A DNA stretch of 42,589 bases, from contig CALGVD010000058.1 of the NCBI GenBank assembly GCA_937920275.1, positions 1 to 42,589 on the forward strand, read 5' to 3'. Under the pieces are notes generated by a model. That model ran no database searches, had not been told where the DNA came from, and worked only from the letters and a program-made list of their open reading frames with translations. The translations under genes and the position numbers were made by a program. Shown one piece after another: positions 35,447 to 42,589 of this stretch; the stretch's first letter is position 1, and every line of letters begins with the position of its first letter. Source of the stretch: an uncultured Pseudomonadota bacterium (GTDB lineage: Bacteria; Pseudomonadota; Gammaproteobacteria; Steroidobacterales; Steroidobacteraceae).

Positions 35447-36835
35447 CTAGCTCCGCACCACCCGGTAGCAGGGCACATACGCCGTGCCCGGAAGTTTCAT
35501 GCGGCCCTGTGCGACGAACGAGGCGAGCAGTTCGTCGAGCATCCCCGTGATCGCGGTGTCACCGACGATCTCGAAGGGCCCGTGGCGCTCGATCGCGCGG
35601 ATCCCGGGCTCCTTGACGTTGCCGCTGACGATCCCGGAGAAAGCCCGACGCAGATCGGCAGCGAGTTCGTGGACCGGCAGGTCGCGGTGCAGGCGCAGTG
35701 TGCGCATCGAGGCGTGCGTCACCTCGAAGGGCTGCTGGAACTCCGGGTCGATGCGCATCAGCCAGTTGAAGTTGTAGGAATCGGTGTTCTTCTTGCGGAA
35801 CTCGCGCACCTCATCGACGCCGCGGTCCATGATGCGCGCGACCTCCGCAGGGTCGTCGATCACGATGCGGATGCGCGCCAAGGCCTGCTCACCGAGCGTG
35901 CCCACGAGGAATGCGCGGATGCGCTCGAAGTAAGCGGCGCTCTCGCGCGGGCCGCTGAGCACCACCGGGAACGGCTGCCCGGCGTTCGCTGGATCGAGCA
36001 AGATGCCGAGGATGTAGAAGATCTCCTCGGCGGTGCCGACCCCGCCCGGGAACACCACGAGTCCATGCCCCACGCGCACGAACGCCTCGAGGCGTTTCTC
36101 GATGTCCGGCAGGATCACGAGGTTGTTGACGATCGGGTTCGGCGGTTCAGCGGCGATGATGCCCGGCTCGGTGAGGCCGATATAACGGCCGGCGGCGATG
36201 CGTTGCTTGGCATGGCCGATGGTCGCACCCTTCATCGGGCCTTTCATGGCACCCGGGCCGCAACCGGTGCAGACATCGAGGCCGCGCAGGCCGAGCTGGT
36301 AACCGACTTTTTTGGTGTATTCGTACTCGACACGGTTGATGGAGTGGCCGCCCCAGCAGACGACCAGGTTCGGCCGAAGCTTGTGGCCCAACAATCCGGC
36401 GTTGCGCAGGATATGGAACACCGCGTTGGTGATGGCCTGCGGGCGCGAGAGGTCGAAGCGGTCGTTGTTGACGATCTCGTTGGCGGTGTAGACGACATCG
36501 CGCAGCACGGCGAAGAGCAGCTCTTTGATGCCGCGGATCATGTGGCCGTCGACGAAGGCCGCAGCCGGGGCGTTCTTGATCTCGAGCTTGACGCCGAAGG
36601 CGTGACGCACGATGCGGATGTCGAAGTCCCGGTAGCGGTCGAAGATCTCACGCGCATCGTCGGTGTCGCTGCCGGCGTTGAGCACCGCGAGCGCACACTG
36701 CCGGAAGAGCGGGTAAAGACCGCCTTGTCCGCTCGACAGCAGCAACTCGATCTCTTCCTGCGACAGCGTCTCGAGCGCGCCGCGCGGGGCGACGCGGGCG
36801 TCGACGAATTCAGGGATGACGGTGCTGGATTCCAA
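35447..36835 (-). CDS. ppnN: nucleotide 5'-monophosphate nucleosidase PpnN (YgdH)
   Basis: Cuts purine and pyrimidine monophosphates into base and ribose 5-phosphate; in E. coli it is stimulated by (p)ppGpp. The 462-residue protein (E. coli: 454) has the YgdH N-terminal domain (ALAVLNAGSDTDD, RHAFGVKLEIKNAPAAAFVDG). A LOG-type core follows with GGHSINRVEYEYTKKVG, TGCGPGAMKGPMKGA and FPGGVGTAEEIFYILG. A C-terminal domain completes it. The only start at the right place is a TTG without a Shine-Dalgarno. Confidence 0.93.
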   Translation of the reverse strand: MESSTVIPEFVDARVAPRGALETLSQEEIELLLSSGQGGLYPLFRQCALAVLNAGSDTDDAREIFDRYRDFDIRIVRHAFGVKLEIKNAPAAAFVDGHMIRGIKELLFAVLRDVVYTANEIVNNDRFDLSRPQAITNAVFHILRNAGLLGHKLRPNLVVCWGGHSINRVEYEYTKKVGYQLGLRGLDVCTGCGPGAMKGPMKGATIGHAKQRIAAGRYIGLTEPGIIAAEPPNPIVNNLVILPDIEKRLEAFVRVGHGLVVFPGGVGTAEEIFYILGILLDPANAGQPFPVVLSGPRESAAYFERIRAFLVGTLGEQALARIRIVIDDPAEVARIMDRGVDEVREFRKKNTDSYNFNWLMRIDPEFQQPFEVTHASMRTLRLHRDLPVHELAADLRRAFSGIVSGNVKEPGIRAIERHGPFEIVGDTAITGMLDELLASFVAQGRMKLPGTAYVPCYRVVRS

Positions 36836-36856
36836 AAGGAGAGCCTCGCGGAGGGG

Positions 36857-37498
36857 TCAGGGACGGATGTCGATCGGGGTGTTGTCGGGGACCAGCAACC
36901 AGAACTCCATCATGTCGGCGTTGCTGAGCGCGATGCAGCCGTCGGTCCAGTCCTGGGTCTCGTAATGGCGCGGCGAGCGGCTCGGGATGTTCGGCTGCCC
37001 GTGCACCATGATCATGCCACCCGGGCGCCGCCCCAGCTTGCGCGCGCGCGCCGAGTCGGCGCCGTTCGGATAGGAGACATGCATCGAGAGGAAGAACTCG
37101 CTGCGCGGATTGCGGGCGGTGAGCCGGTAGAGGCCTTCAGGGGTGCGCGAGTCGCCCTCGAACAGCTTGTGGCCGACAGGGTCGCCGCCGAGCGCGATGC
37201 GATACTCGCGTAACGGCGCGTTGCCGCGCAGCAGTTCGAGGCGACGCTCCCCCTTGTACACGACGACACGCGTCGCGACCGGCAAGGCCTCGTTGCGCAG
37301 CCGGGCGGTGGCACCACCGAAGGTAGATGAGGTCGAGTTCGCGGCGTTGTCGGCCGTTGCAAGGCCCGCCCCGGAGCCGCCTGCCCAGATCGCAGCGATC
37401 ATCCATAGCACCGCGGCACAGCACTGCACACGCCGAGTCCGCAGCCGGGTCAGCCGGAGTCTCAACAAAGATCGGGATGGCGGGGCAACGGCTGGCAC
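36857..37498 (-). CDS. secreted L,D-transpeptidase (YkuD/ErfK family)
   Basis: Envelope enzyme that forms or changes peptidoglycan cross-links or attaches proteins. The C-terminal YkuD domain has VVYKGERRLELLRG, FEGDSRTPEGLYRLTARNP, and the catalytic motif HGQPNIPSRSPRHYETQDW–TDGCIALS with His and Cys in place. An N-terminal hydrophobic helix after a basic stretch looks like a signal peptide. The start is uncertain: GTG 37498 follows the transglycosylase stop by 7 nt and has TATAAT 6 nt ahead; TTG 37465 and GTG 37432 are alternatives. No Shine-Dalgarno precedes any of them. Confidence 0.85.
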   Translation of the reverse strand: MPAVAPPSRSLLRLRLTRLRTRRVQCCAAVLWMIAAIWAGGSGAGLATADNAANSTSSTFGGATARLRNEALPVATRVVVYKGERRLELLRGNAPLREYRIALGGDPVGHKLFEGDSRTPEGLYRLTARNPRSEFFLSMHVSYPNGADSARARKLGRRPGGMIMVHGQPNIPSRSPRHYETQDWTDGCIALSNADMMEFWLLVPDNTPIDIRP

Positions 37499-37504
37499 CC
37501 CGAT

Positions 37505-37510
37505 ATTATA
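37505..37510 (-). promoter_or_regulatory. consensus -10 directly ahead of the L,D-transpeptidase start
   Basis: Minus strand TATAAT (6/6) ends 6 nt before the GTG at 37498 and overlaps the end of the transglycosylase gene. No clear -35 is seen. It suggests a separate, possibly leaderless, transcript. Confidence 0.5.
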
Positions 37511-38777
37511 AGCGCCCCGACAGGCTGCCGGACGGGGCTGCGTCGCCTCCCTCACCGGCGAGCGCGGCCGCAAGCGTCGTCGCGGTCCAGGCCGTCTGCG
37601 CAGGCAGGCGCAGGCGGTAGCCCGCGGGCAGCGGCCGCTCGCCGCGCCACGCCGCCTCGCGCAACGCCGGGTTGAGCTCACGCAGCTGCGTCGTCGGCAG
37701 GCCGACGGTGCGTTGCAGGTCGACCATCCACGCGGAGCGCGGCAGCTCGATCTCGGTGTATGCGGCTTCCGGCGCGCGGACCACGCCCGGAAACCAGCGC
37801 CCGGGGTCCTGGTCGATGGTGAGTGCAGCGAGGAACGAGGGATAGAAGTTGCGCGACGCGAAGCCGAAAGCCGGCCCGCGATAGCGGCGCGCGATCACCG
37901 CGAAATCGTCGGTACCCATCGTGTCGCGGGCGCGGCGCATGCCGGCGGCGCCGTGGTTGTAGGCGGTGAGCGCGAGCGGCCAGGAGCCGAGCAGGCGGAA
38001 ATTGTTGGCGAGCAGCTGCACCGCGCCCTCGGTGGCGCGGAACGGGTCATAACGCTCATCGACCGCAGCATCGACGCGCAGGTAGAGCTTGCCGGTGCCC
38101 GGCATGAACTGCCAAAGACCGGCGGCGCCGACTTTGGAGCCCGCGAAGGGGTCGAAGGAAGATTCCACATGGGGCAGCGCGATGAGCTCCGCCGGCAGAC
38201 CGGCGGCTGCGAGCGTGCGCGCGATGTGCGGACGCCAAGCCCCGGAGCGCTCGAGACCGGCGCGGAAACGGTCCGACTGACCGAGCTGGAAACGCACGCG
38301 ACCGGCCGCCTCGCGCAGCGCCGCGGGCGCTGGCGTCGCGCCTTGGGCGCTCCAGACCCCGAGCGCCCGCAGCACATCGTCGGAAGAAGACCCCGTACCC
38401 GCCTCCACGGCATCGGCGGCTTGGCGCAACGCCGTCCGCCAACGCTCGCGCGCGGCCTCGATGGCGGCGCGACGCTCCGGCGAACCCGGTTGCCCCGGCG
38501 GGATCGCGGCTTCGCCGTAGACGATGGAGAGGTCGACCGGATCGTGGAGCAGACCCCGGCTGGTCGGCACCTGACTGTAGATGCGGATCCAGAAGTCGAC
38601 ATCGCGCTGCAGTTCGGCGTAGCGGGGAAGCGATCCGGTCGAAGTGGCGAAGGTTCCGGGGGGCGACCCCTCGGCGGTCTGGCCGCGCGCCGAGGACGCC
38701 CACGCGCCCATCGTGAGGACGAGCGCGAGACCGATGATCAGGGGGCGGGTGGTGGCGGTCTGCGGCCTCAGCCGCAC
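37506..38777 (-). CDS. lytic transglycosylase (MltD-like)
   Basis: Peptidoglycan-cleaving enzyme, 423 residues from a GTG start. The signal peptide is residues about 1–34 (hydrophobic LIIGLALVLTMGAWA). The SLT domain has PHVESSFDPFAGSKVGAAGLW with catalytic Glu205, QFMPGTGKLY and LTAYNHGAAGM, the MltD pattern. A C-terminal LysM-like remnant (TTQLRELNPALREA…PLPAGYRLRLP) follows. The first codons overlap the nrdJb end by 10 bp, an odd pairing of DNA precursor and cell-wall genes. The next gene downstream is another cell-wall enzyme. Confidence 0.9.
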   Translation of the reverse strand: MRLRPQTATTRPLIIGLALVLTMGAWASSARGQTAEGSPPGTFATSTGSLPRYAELQRDVDFWIRIYSQVPTSRGLLHDPVDLSIVYGEAAIPPGQPGSPERRAAIEAARERWRTALRQAADAVEAGTGSSSDDVLRALGVWSAQGATPAPAALREAAGRVRFQLGQSDRFRAGLERSGAWRPHIARTLAAAGLPAELIALPHVESSFDPFAGSKVGAAGLWQFMPGTGKLYLRVDAAVDERYDPFRATEGAVQLLANNFRLLGSWPLALTAYNHGAAGMRRARDTMGTDDFAVIARRYRGPAFGFASRNFYPSFLAALTIDQDPGRWFPGVVRAPEAAYTEIELPRSAWMVDLQRTVGLPTTQLRELNPALREAAWRGERPLPAGYRLRLPAQTAWTATTLAAALAGEGGDAAPSGSLSGRL

Positions 38778-39484
38778 TTCGAGTCGCCGCAGTTCAGGCA
38801 GGTCATGCAGCCGTCCATCATCACCGCAGCGACGGTGTTGCACTTGGTGCAGAGCTGCGCGCCATCGGGGAAATGCGCCTTGGAGAAGGCGTCCGCCTGC
38901 TTGCCGCGGGCCTCGAACTCGGCCCGCTTCTCTTCGATGAGCTTTTTCTGGTGCTCGTCCAACTCAGTCCGCGGCATCAGCCCGATGGTCTGCAGGTGTT
39001 TCTCGATGACATAGCCGAGCTCGGCGATGATCGAGGGCATGAACTTGCCGCCCGGCTGCCAGTAGCCGCCGCGCGGGTCGAACACGGCCTTCAGTTCCTC
39101 GACCAAGAACGCCAGATCGCCGCCCTTGCGGAACACCGCGGAGATGATGCGCGTGAGCGCGACGATCCATTGATAGTGGTCGAGGTTCTTGGAGTTGATG
39201 AACACCTCGAACGGCCGACGCTGCTCCTGCTCGGTGCCTTCATTGAGGATGATGTCGTTGACCGTGATGTACATCGCGTGGTCGGACACGGGCGTCTTGA
39301 TCTTGTAGGTGGACCCGATGAGCACCTCGGGACGCTGCACCTCCTCGGTGAGGCGCACGACCTTGCCGCCGTGGCTGGTCGGAAGTTCAGCGACGGTCGG
39401 GGCGGCGGCGGGCGGCGGCGCGTCGCCACCCGGCTTCTGCACGCGGTACTTGGAAATCTTTCTATCGATCTTGATGGCGGCCAT
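38768..39484 (-). CDS. nrdJb: class II ribonucleotide reductase, NrdJb subunit
   Basis: Second part of the split adenosylcobalamin-dependent ribonucleotide reductase. The 238-residue protein contains a TSCPD-type region (MYITVNDIILNEG…RPFEVFINSKN) and a C-terminal cysteine-rich tail with CTKC and CMTCLNC plus a last Cys near the end, which should act as the redox shuttle that reduces the active site. Pseudomonas has the same NrdJa/NrdJb split. It starts 12 nt after nrdJa and overlaps the transglycosylase start. Confidence 0.9.
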   Translation of the reverse strand: MAAIKIDRKISKYRVQKPGGDAPPPAAAPTVAELPTSHGGKVVRLTEEVQRPEVLIGSTYKIKTPVSDHAMYITVNDIILNEGTEQEQRRPFEVFINSKNLDHYQWIVALTRIISAVFRKGGDLAFLVEELKAVFDPRGGYWQPGGKFMPSIIAELGYVIEKHLQTIGLMPRTELDEHQKKLIEEKRAEFEARGKQADAFSKAHFPDGAQLCTKCNTVAAVMMDGCMTCLNCGDSKCG

Positions 39485-39496
39485 GGGGCGGGATCC

Positions 39497-41644
39497 TCAG
39501 AACTTACCGTAGTAGCCTTCTTTCAGGGCGTCGTAAAGGTTGGCGGCGGAATGCTTCTCACCGTCGTATTCGATCTCTTCGTCGCCCTTGACCGACACCT
39601 CGCTGCCGTCCTCGAGGGTGAACACATAGGTCGTGTTCTTCAGGTCTTCCTCTTTCACGAGCACGCCTTGGAAGGCTTCAGGGTTGAAGCGGAAGGTGGT
39701 GCAGCCCTTGAGACCTTTCTCGTGGGCGTACAGGTAGATATCTTTGAAGGCCTCGTACTGGAAGTCGGTGGGCACATTCGCGGTCTTGGAGATCGAGGAG
39801 TCGATCCACTTCTGCGAAGCCGCCTGGATGTCGACGTGCGCGGTCGGCGTGATGTCGTCCGCCGTGGTGAAGTAATCCGGCAGCTTGTCGACCGCGCTGG
39901 TGCCGTTCGGCATCGCACGCGGGTTGACGAGCTCACGGTAGGCGAGCATCTCGAAGGAGAAGACATCGACCTTTTCCTTGGACTTCTTGCCCTCGCGGAT
40001 CACGTTGCGGAAGTAGTGGTGTGCGAACGAGGGCTCGATGCCGTTGCTGGCGTTGTTCGCGAGCGACAGCGAGATCGTGCCGGTCGGCGCGATGGAGGTG
40101 TGGTGCGTGAACCGCCCGCCGACGAGCGCGAGCTGCTCCACCAGCGTCGGCGCCACGGCTGCGATGCGCTGCATGTAGCGGCTGTAGCGCGCATGCAGCA
40201 CGCGTCCGGGGATCTTGCCGCCGATCTTCCAGCCGTCGCGTGCCATCTCGGGACGCTTGCGCAGCAGCTCGGCGGTGACCGTGAACTCCTCGTTCATGAT
40301 CGGCGCGGGGCCCTTCTCGCGCGCGAGATCGAGCGCGGCCTCCCAGCCGGCGACCGCCATCTCTCGCGAGACATCCTCGGTGAACTGCACGGACTCCGGA
40401 GAGCCGTATTTCATGCGCAGCAACGTCATGGTGCTGCCGAGGCCGAGGAAGCCCATGCCGTGCCGACGCTTGCGCAGGATCTCGTTGCGTTGCCCCTCGA
40501 GCGGCAGGCCGTTGACCTCGACAACGTTGTCCAGCATGCGGGTGAAGACCTTGACGACCTCGCGGTACTCGGCCCAATCGAACTCGGCCTCATCGGTGAA
40601 CGGCTGGCGCACGAAGCGCGTGAGGTTCACGGAACCGAGCAGGCAGGAGCCATAGGGCGGCAGCGGCTGCTCGCCGCAGGGATTGGTGGCGCGGATGTTC
40701 TCGCACCACCAGTTGTTGTTCATCTCGTTGACGCGGTCGATGAGGATGAAGCCCGGCTCGGCGAAATCGTAGGTGGAGGACATGATGCTGTCCCACATGC
40801 GGCGCGCCGGCAGTGATTTGTAGACCCTGCAGGCGACGAGACCGGTCTCGTTGGTGACGAAGCGGCCTTCGTAGGGCCACTCACGCCAGACGAACTTGGA
40901 CTCGTCAGCGAGGTCCGGCTTCTCGGCTTCGAACTCCTTGCGCGACATCGGGAAGGCGAGCCGCCACTCGCGGTCTTCGCGCACGGCCTGCATGAATTCG
41001 TCGGTGATGAGCAGCGAGAGGTTGAACTGACGCAGCCGACCGTTCTCGCGCTTGGCGCGGATGAACTCCATGGCATCCGGATGACCGATGTCGAAAGTTC
41101 CCATCTGCGCGCCGCGACGGCCACCGGCCGAGGACACCGTGAAACACATCTTGTCGTAGATATCCATGAAGGACAGCGGGCCGGAGGTATAAGCCCCGGC
41201 ACCCGACACATAGGCCCCGCGCGGACGCAGCGTGGAGAATTCGTAGCCGATGCCGCAGCCGGCCTTCAGCGTGAGACCGGCCTCATGCACCTTGCCGAGG
41301 ATGTCGTCCATCGAGTCTTCGATGGTGCCCGACACGGTGCAGTTGATGGTGGAGGTGGCGGGTTTGTGCTCGAGCGCGCCGGCATTCGAGGTGATGCGGC
41401 CTGCGGGGATCGCACCGCGGCGCAGCGCCCAAAGAAAACGTTCGTACCAGTGGTCGCGCTCGGCCGGCGCTTCGACATCGGCCAACGCCCGGGCGACACG
41501 CTTGTAGGTGTCGTCCATGGACAGGTCGATGGGCGCGCCCGACTTGGAGACGAGGCGGTATTTCTTGTCCCAGATGTCGAGCGAGGCCTCCTGGAAGGGG
41601 ATGGCATCGATGTCGTGGGAGACGATTTTGACGACGCTGTTCAT
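39497..41644 (-). CDS. nrdJa: adenosylcobalamin-dependent ribonucleotide reductase, NrdJa subunit
   Basis: Catalytic subunit that reduces ribonucleotides using a radical from adenosylcobalamin. From ATG 41644 it has 715 residues. It has Cys102 in STINCTV, the finger-loop NPCGEQ (321–325, Cys323 and Glu325), Cys334 in YGSCLLGSVNL, and SIAPTGTISL further on. A GGGAGA lies upstream of this ATG; a TTG at 41713 would add 23 residues and seems less likely. Class II enzymes do not need oxygen, so they work in aerobic and anaerobic conditions. The cofactor-forming enzyme is encoded at 12469–13050. Confidence 0.95.
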   Translation of the reverse strand: MNSVVKIVSHDIDAIPFQEASLDIWDKKYRLVSKSGAPIDLSMDDTYKRVARALADVEAPAERDHWYERFLWALRRGAIPAGRITSNAGALEHKPATSTINCTVSGTIEDSMDDILGKVHEAGLTLKAGCGIGYEFSTLRPRGAYVSGAGAYTSGPLSFMDIYDKMCFTVSSAGGRRGAQMGTFDIGHPDAMEFIRAKRENGRLRQFNLSLLITDEFMQAVREDREWRLAFPMSRKEFEAEKPDLADESKFVWREWPYEGRFVTNETGLVACRVYKSLPARRMWDSIMSSTYDFAEPGFILIDRVNEMNNNWWCENIRATNPCGEQPLPPYGSCLLGSVNLTRFVRQPFTDEAEFDWAEYREVVKVFTRMLDNVVEVNGLPLEGQRNEILRKRRHGMGFLGLGSTMTLLRMKYGSPESVQFTEDVSREMAVAGWEAALDLAREKGPAPIMNEEFTVTAELLRKRPEMARDGWKIGGKIPGRVLHARYSRYMQRIAAVAPTLVEQLALVGGRFTHHTSIAPTGTISLSLANNASNGIEPSFAHHYFRNVIREGKKSKEKVDVFSFEMLAYRELVNPRAMPNGTSAVDKLPDYFTTADDITPTAHVDIQAASQKWIDSSISKTANVPTDFQYEAFKDIYLYAHEKGLKGCTTFRFNPEAFQGVLVKEEDLKNTTYVFTLEDGSEVSVKGDEEIEYDGEKHSAANLYDALKEGYYGKF

Positions 41645-41844
41645 GCGTGAGGTGTCTCCCGGCGGATCCCGTGGGTCGTCGAAGAATGGTGGTTCATTGA
41701 GAAAATCCTGCAAAAAAATCGACGCCGCGGCAGCCGGCGCGCCGCGGTGTTGTCGGTCCTGATCTGGGTCGTCGCCTCAGGCGATCAGCCCTCCCCTCTT
41801 GTACACCGCCCGTCTGGCGTGGGTTCCCGCTGGACGGGCGCCAC

Positions 41845-41860
41845 ACACAAGATGTTGTGT
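41845..41860. promoter_or_regulatory. NrdR-like box upstream of nrdJa
   Basis: ACACAAGATGTTGTGT, with perfect 6-bp arms around GATG, fits the NrdR box consensus ACACWATATGTTGTGT closely. NrdR represses ribonucleotide reductase genes in most bacteria when dATP is high. It lies just downstream of the putative nrdJ transcription start, a repressing position. NrdR boxes normally come in pairs about 31 bp apart; no second box is found at that distance. Confidence 0.7.
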
Positions 41861-41871
41861 CTACGCGCGAA

Positions 41872-41899
41872 GGTTAAGCAGCACCTCCGGCACCGTCAA
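41872..41899 (-). promoter_or_regulatory. putative nrdJab promoter
   Basis: Minus strand: -35 TTGACG (41899–41894), then a weak -10 (TTAACC or TAACCT, 41877–41871). An AT-rich tract of about 45 bp (41901–41950) lies right upstream of the -35 and could be an UP element. The start would be near 41864, next to the NrdR-like box. The weak -10 keeps this tentative. Confidence 0.4.
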
Positions 41900-41949
41900 G
41901 GTTTTGTAATGAAATTGATATGAAATAAAATATGTAATTATTTCATCAT

Positions 41950-41969
41950 GTTACGGTAACCGCTGCGGT
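41950..41969. repeat. two adjoining short palindromes
   Basis: GTTACgGTAAC (41950–41960) and ACCGCtGCGGT (41959–41969) follow each other with two shared bases. They lie at the edge of the AT-rich tract and may be operators. No known regulator fits clearly. Confidence 0.5.
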
Positions 41970-42020
41970 GATAAGACCCTGCTTTGGCGCGCGGCGGGGG
42001 GGCTCTGGGTGTCCACCCAC

Positions 42021-42063
42021 CTATCCCCACATGTTGTGTCAGACCATCCACACACCATCCACA
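42021..42063. repeat. cluster of DnaA-box-like and NrdR-like sites
   Basis: CCATCCACA occurs at 42044–42052 and 42055–42063, 11 bp apart, each 7/9 to the DnaA box TTATCCACA. A related CTATCCCCACA is at 42021–42031. A second partial NrdR-like box (42024–42039, 12/16) overlaps the latter and lies 179 bp from the first. These sites share the gap between nrdJa and hsp20. Confidence 0.45.
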
Positions 42064-42071
42064 GGTTATCC

Positions 42072-42099
42072 CTTGAAACCGCCCACGACATCCGCATAT
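42072..42099 (+). promoter_or_regulatory. sigma32-like heat-shock promoter for hsp20
   Basis: -35 CTTGAAA (42072–42078, 7/7 with preceding CC), 13-bp spacer, -10 CCGCATAT (42092–42099, one base off CCCCATNT). The start would be near 42107, giving a leader of about 40 nt. The hsp20 gene has GGAGA before its ATG. Confidence 0.75.
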
Positions 42100-42145
42100 C
42101 CCGAGTCAAGGGGGGAAACCCCATCACGACCACGGAGATTCACCT

Positions 42146-42505
42146 ATGAGCCTCGTACGCTACGAATGGAACCTGCTCGGTCCGACAGACCCCCGCCCGG
42201 TGGCGTTGCTGCCGCGCGTGGAAGTGCTGGAAGAGACCGACCGATATGTGCTGCGCGCCGACCTGCCCGGAGTCGCTCCGCAGGACACCGAGATCACGGT
42301 GGAACAGGGGGTTCTGACCCTGCAAGCTCAGCGCCCCGCCCAACACCCGCAAGCCACGGCCACCCGGTTCCAGCGGCGCTTCGCGCTGCCGGAGGATGCG
42401 GATGCCGAACAGATCGCTGCCCGCAGCACCCACGGCGTGCTTGAGATCGGCATCGGCAAGCTCGCCAAAGCGCAGCCGCGCCGCATCACGGTCGAGGCGG
42501 CCTGA
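42146..42505 (+). CDS. Hsp20 family small heat shock protein
   Basis: ATP-independent chaperone of 119 residues. The alpha-crystallin domain runs from about residue 24 (RVEVLEETDRYVLRADLPGV) to 104. It has the ITVEQGVLTLQAQR strand, FALPEDAD and the conserved AARSTHGVLEIGI (A-x-n-GVL) motif near the end. The N-terminal arm is short and the C-terminal tail ends with RRITVEA, where ITV may serve as the I-x-I/V contact. GGAGA lies 8 nt before the ATG. A sigma32 promoter lies upstream. Confidence 0.93.
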   Translation: MSLVRYEWNLLGPTDPRPVALLPRVEVLEETDRYVLRADLPGVAPQDTEITVEQGVLTLQAQRPAQHPQATATRFQRRFALPEDADAEQIAARSTHGVLEIGIGKLAKAQPRRITVEAA

Positions 42506-42529
42506 GGGATGACCTGAGGCATGACTTGG

Positions 42530-42561
42530 GGGGTGGGTGGGCGTCACGGCCCACCCACCCC
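42530..42561 (+). terminator. strong hairpin after hsp20, no T-run
   Basis: GGGGTGGGTGGGC (42530–42542) and GCCCACCCACCCC (42549–42561) form a perfect 13-bp stem with a 6-nt loop. No T-run follows, so it may protect the mRNA end or pause transcription instead of acting as a standard terminator. Confidence 0.55.
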
Positions 42562-42589
42562 GCGACGGCCACGACGCCGGTCAAATGGG

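Larger units (their letters stand above)
41645..42145. other. intergenic region between nrdJa and hsp20
   Basis: About 500 bp without a convincing gene. From left to right it holds the nrdJa leader, the NrdR-like box, the putative nrdJ promoter with its AT-rich upstream tract, two small palindromes, the DnaA-like repeat cluster and the sigma32 promoter of hsp20. Confidence 0.8.

Noticed and set aside
34739-37213. Plus-strand frame of 824 codons opposite rluE, ppnN and L,D-transpeptidase
   Set aside because: It runs antisense across three recognised genes and has no domain pattern; it results from GC-rich third positions.
38873-40816. Plus-strand frame of 647 codons opposite nrdJa/nrdJb
   Set aside because: Shadow frame opposite well-conserved reductase genes.
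41895-42070. Replication origin
   Set aside because: AT-rich tract and DnaA-like sites are present, but the boxes are degenerate and few, and no dnaA, dnaN, rpmH or gid gene is near. Promoter functions explain the region better.

Overview
The window reads as a contiguous chromosomal segment of a high-GC gammaproteobacterium. It begins inside a 16S rRNA gene on the minus strand, and almost every gene is a housekeeping or envelope gene. Gene order supports the placement: 16S–tyrS–M23 peptidase, erpA–bactofilin–DUF6776, gshB–tonB–yqgE–ruvX–pyrB and yggS–proC–yggT are arrangements I remember from Pseudomonas and relatives. The split class II ribonucleotide reductase (NrdJa/NrdJb) and the T-protein type TyrA fit too. 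The partial 16S could suit the Steroidobacterales/Nevskiales part of the class, but I cannot prove that by eye. I see no insertion sequence, phage gene, CRISPR array, tRNA or integrase.

Layout. 1–1257: 5' part of 16S plus a leader with two tandem strong promoters. 1258–9778: tyrS, an M23 lipoprotein peptidase, convergent ppk1/ppx, erpA, bactofilin, a DUF6776-like protein and rppH. 9775–17260: metabolic genes (tyrA, pdxH, hisN-like, cobalamin adenosyltransferase, an MFS transporter with ampD, bioA, rsmE). 17308–24220: a dense plus-strand series gshB, tonB-like, yqgE, ruvX, pyrB, pyrK-like, yggS, proC, yggT. 24373–24738: an HU-family gene with its terminator. 24789–29997: a CpxP/CpxR/CpxA-like module and a second two-component system. 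29979–36835: minus-strand genes rluE and ppnN, then a protein-quality operon htpG–msrB–FKBP–amidohydrolase–hydrolase. 36857–41644: L,D-transpeptidase, lytic transglycosylase and the split class II RNR. 42146–42505: a small heat shock protein.

Regulation visible in the sequence. The rRNA promoters are near-perfect sigma70 sites with 16-bp spacers and GC-rich discriminators. hsp20 and htpG have sigma32-like promoters, both with 13-bp spacers. The RNR operon has a NrdR-like box downstream of a -35 that carries an AT-rich tract. The CpxP-like gene has a paired direct repeat upstream. Nine genes that lack a usable Shine-Dalgarno carry a -10-like hexamer 6–7 nt before the start codon, which suggests leaderless mRNAs.

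I did not find an obviously new multi-gene system. The observations most worth a second look are the repeated leaderless-promoter pattern, the palindrome over the rRNA P1 promoter, the ppk/ppx pair where anmK would be expected, the orphan PyrK-like gene, the 14-helix MFS protein in an operon with ampD, and the htpG-led operon.
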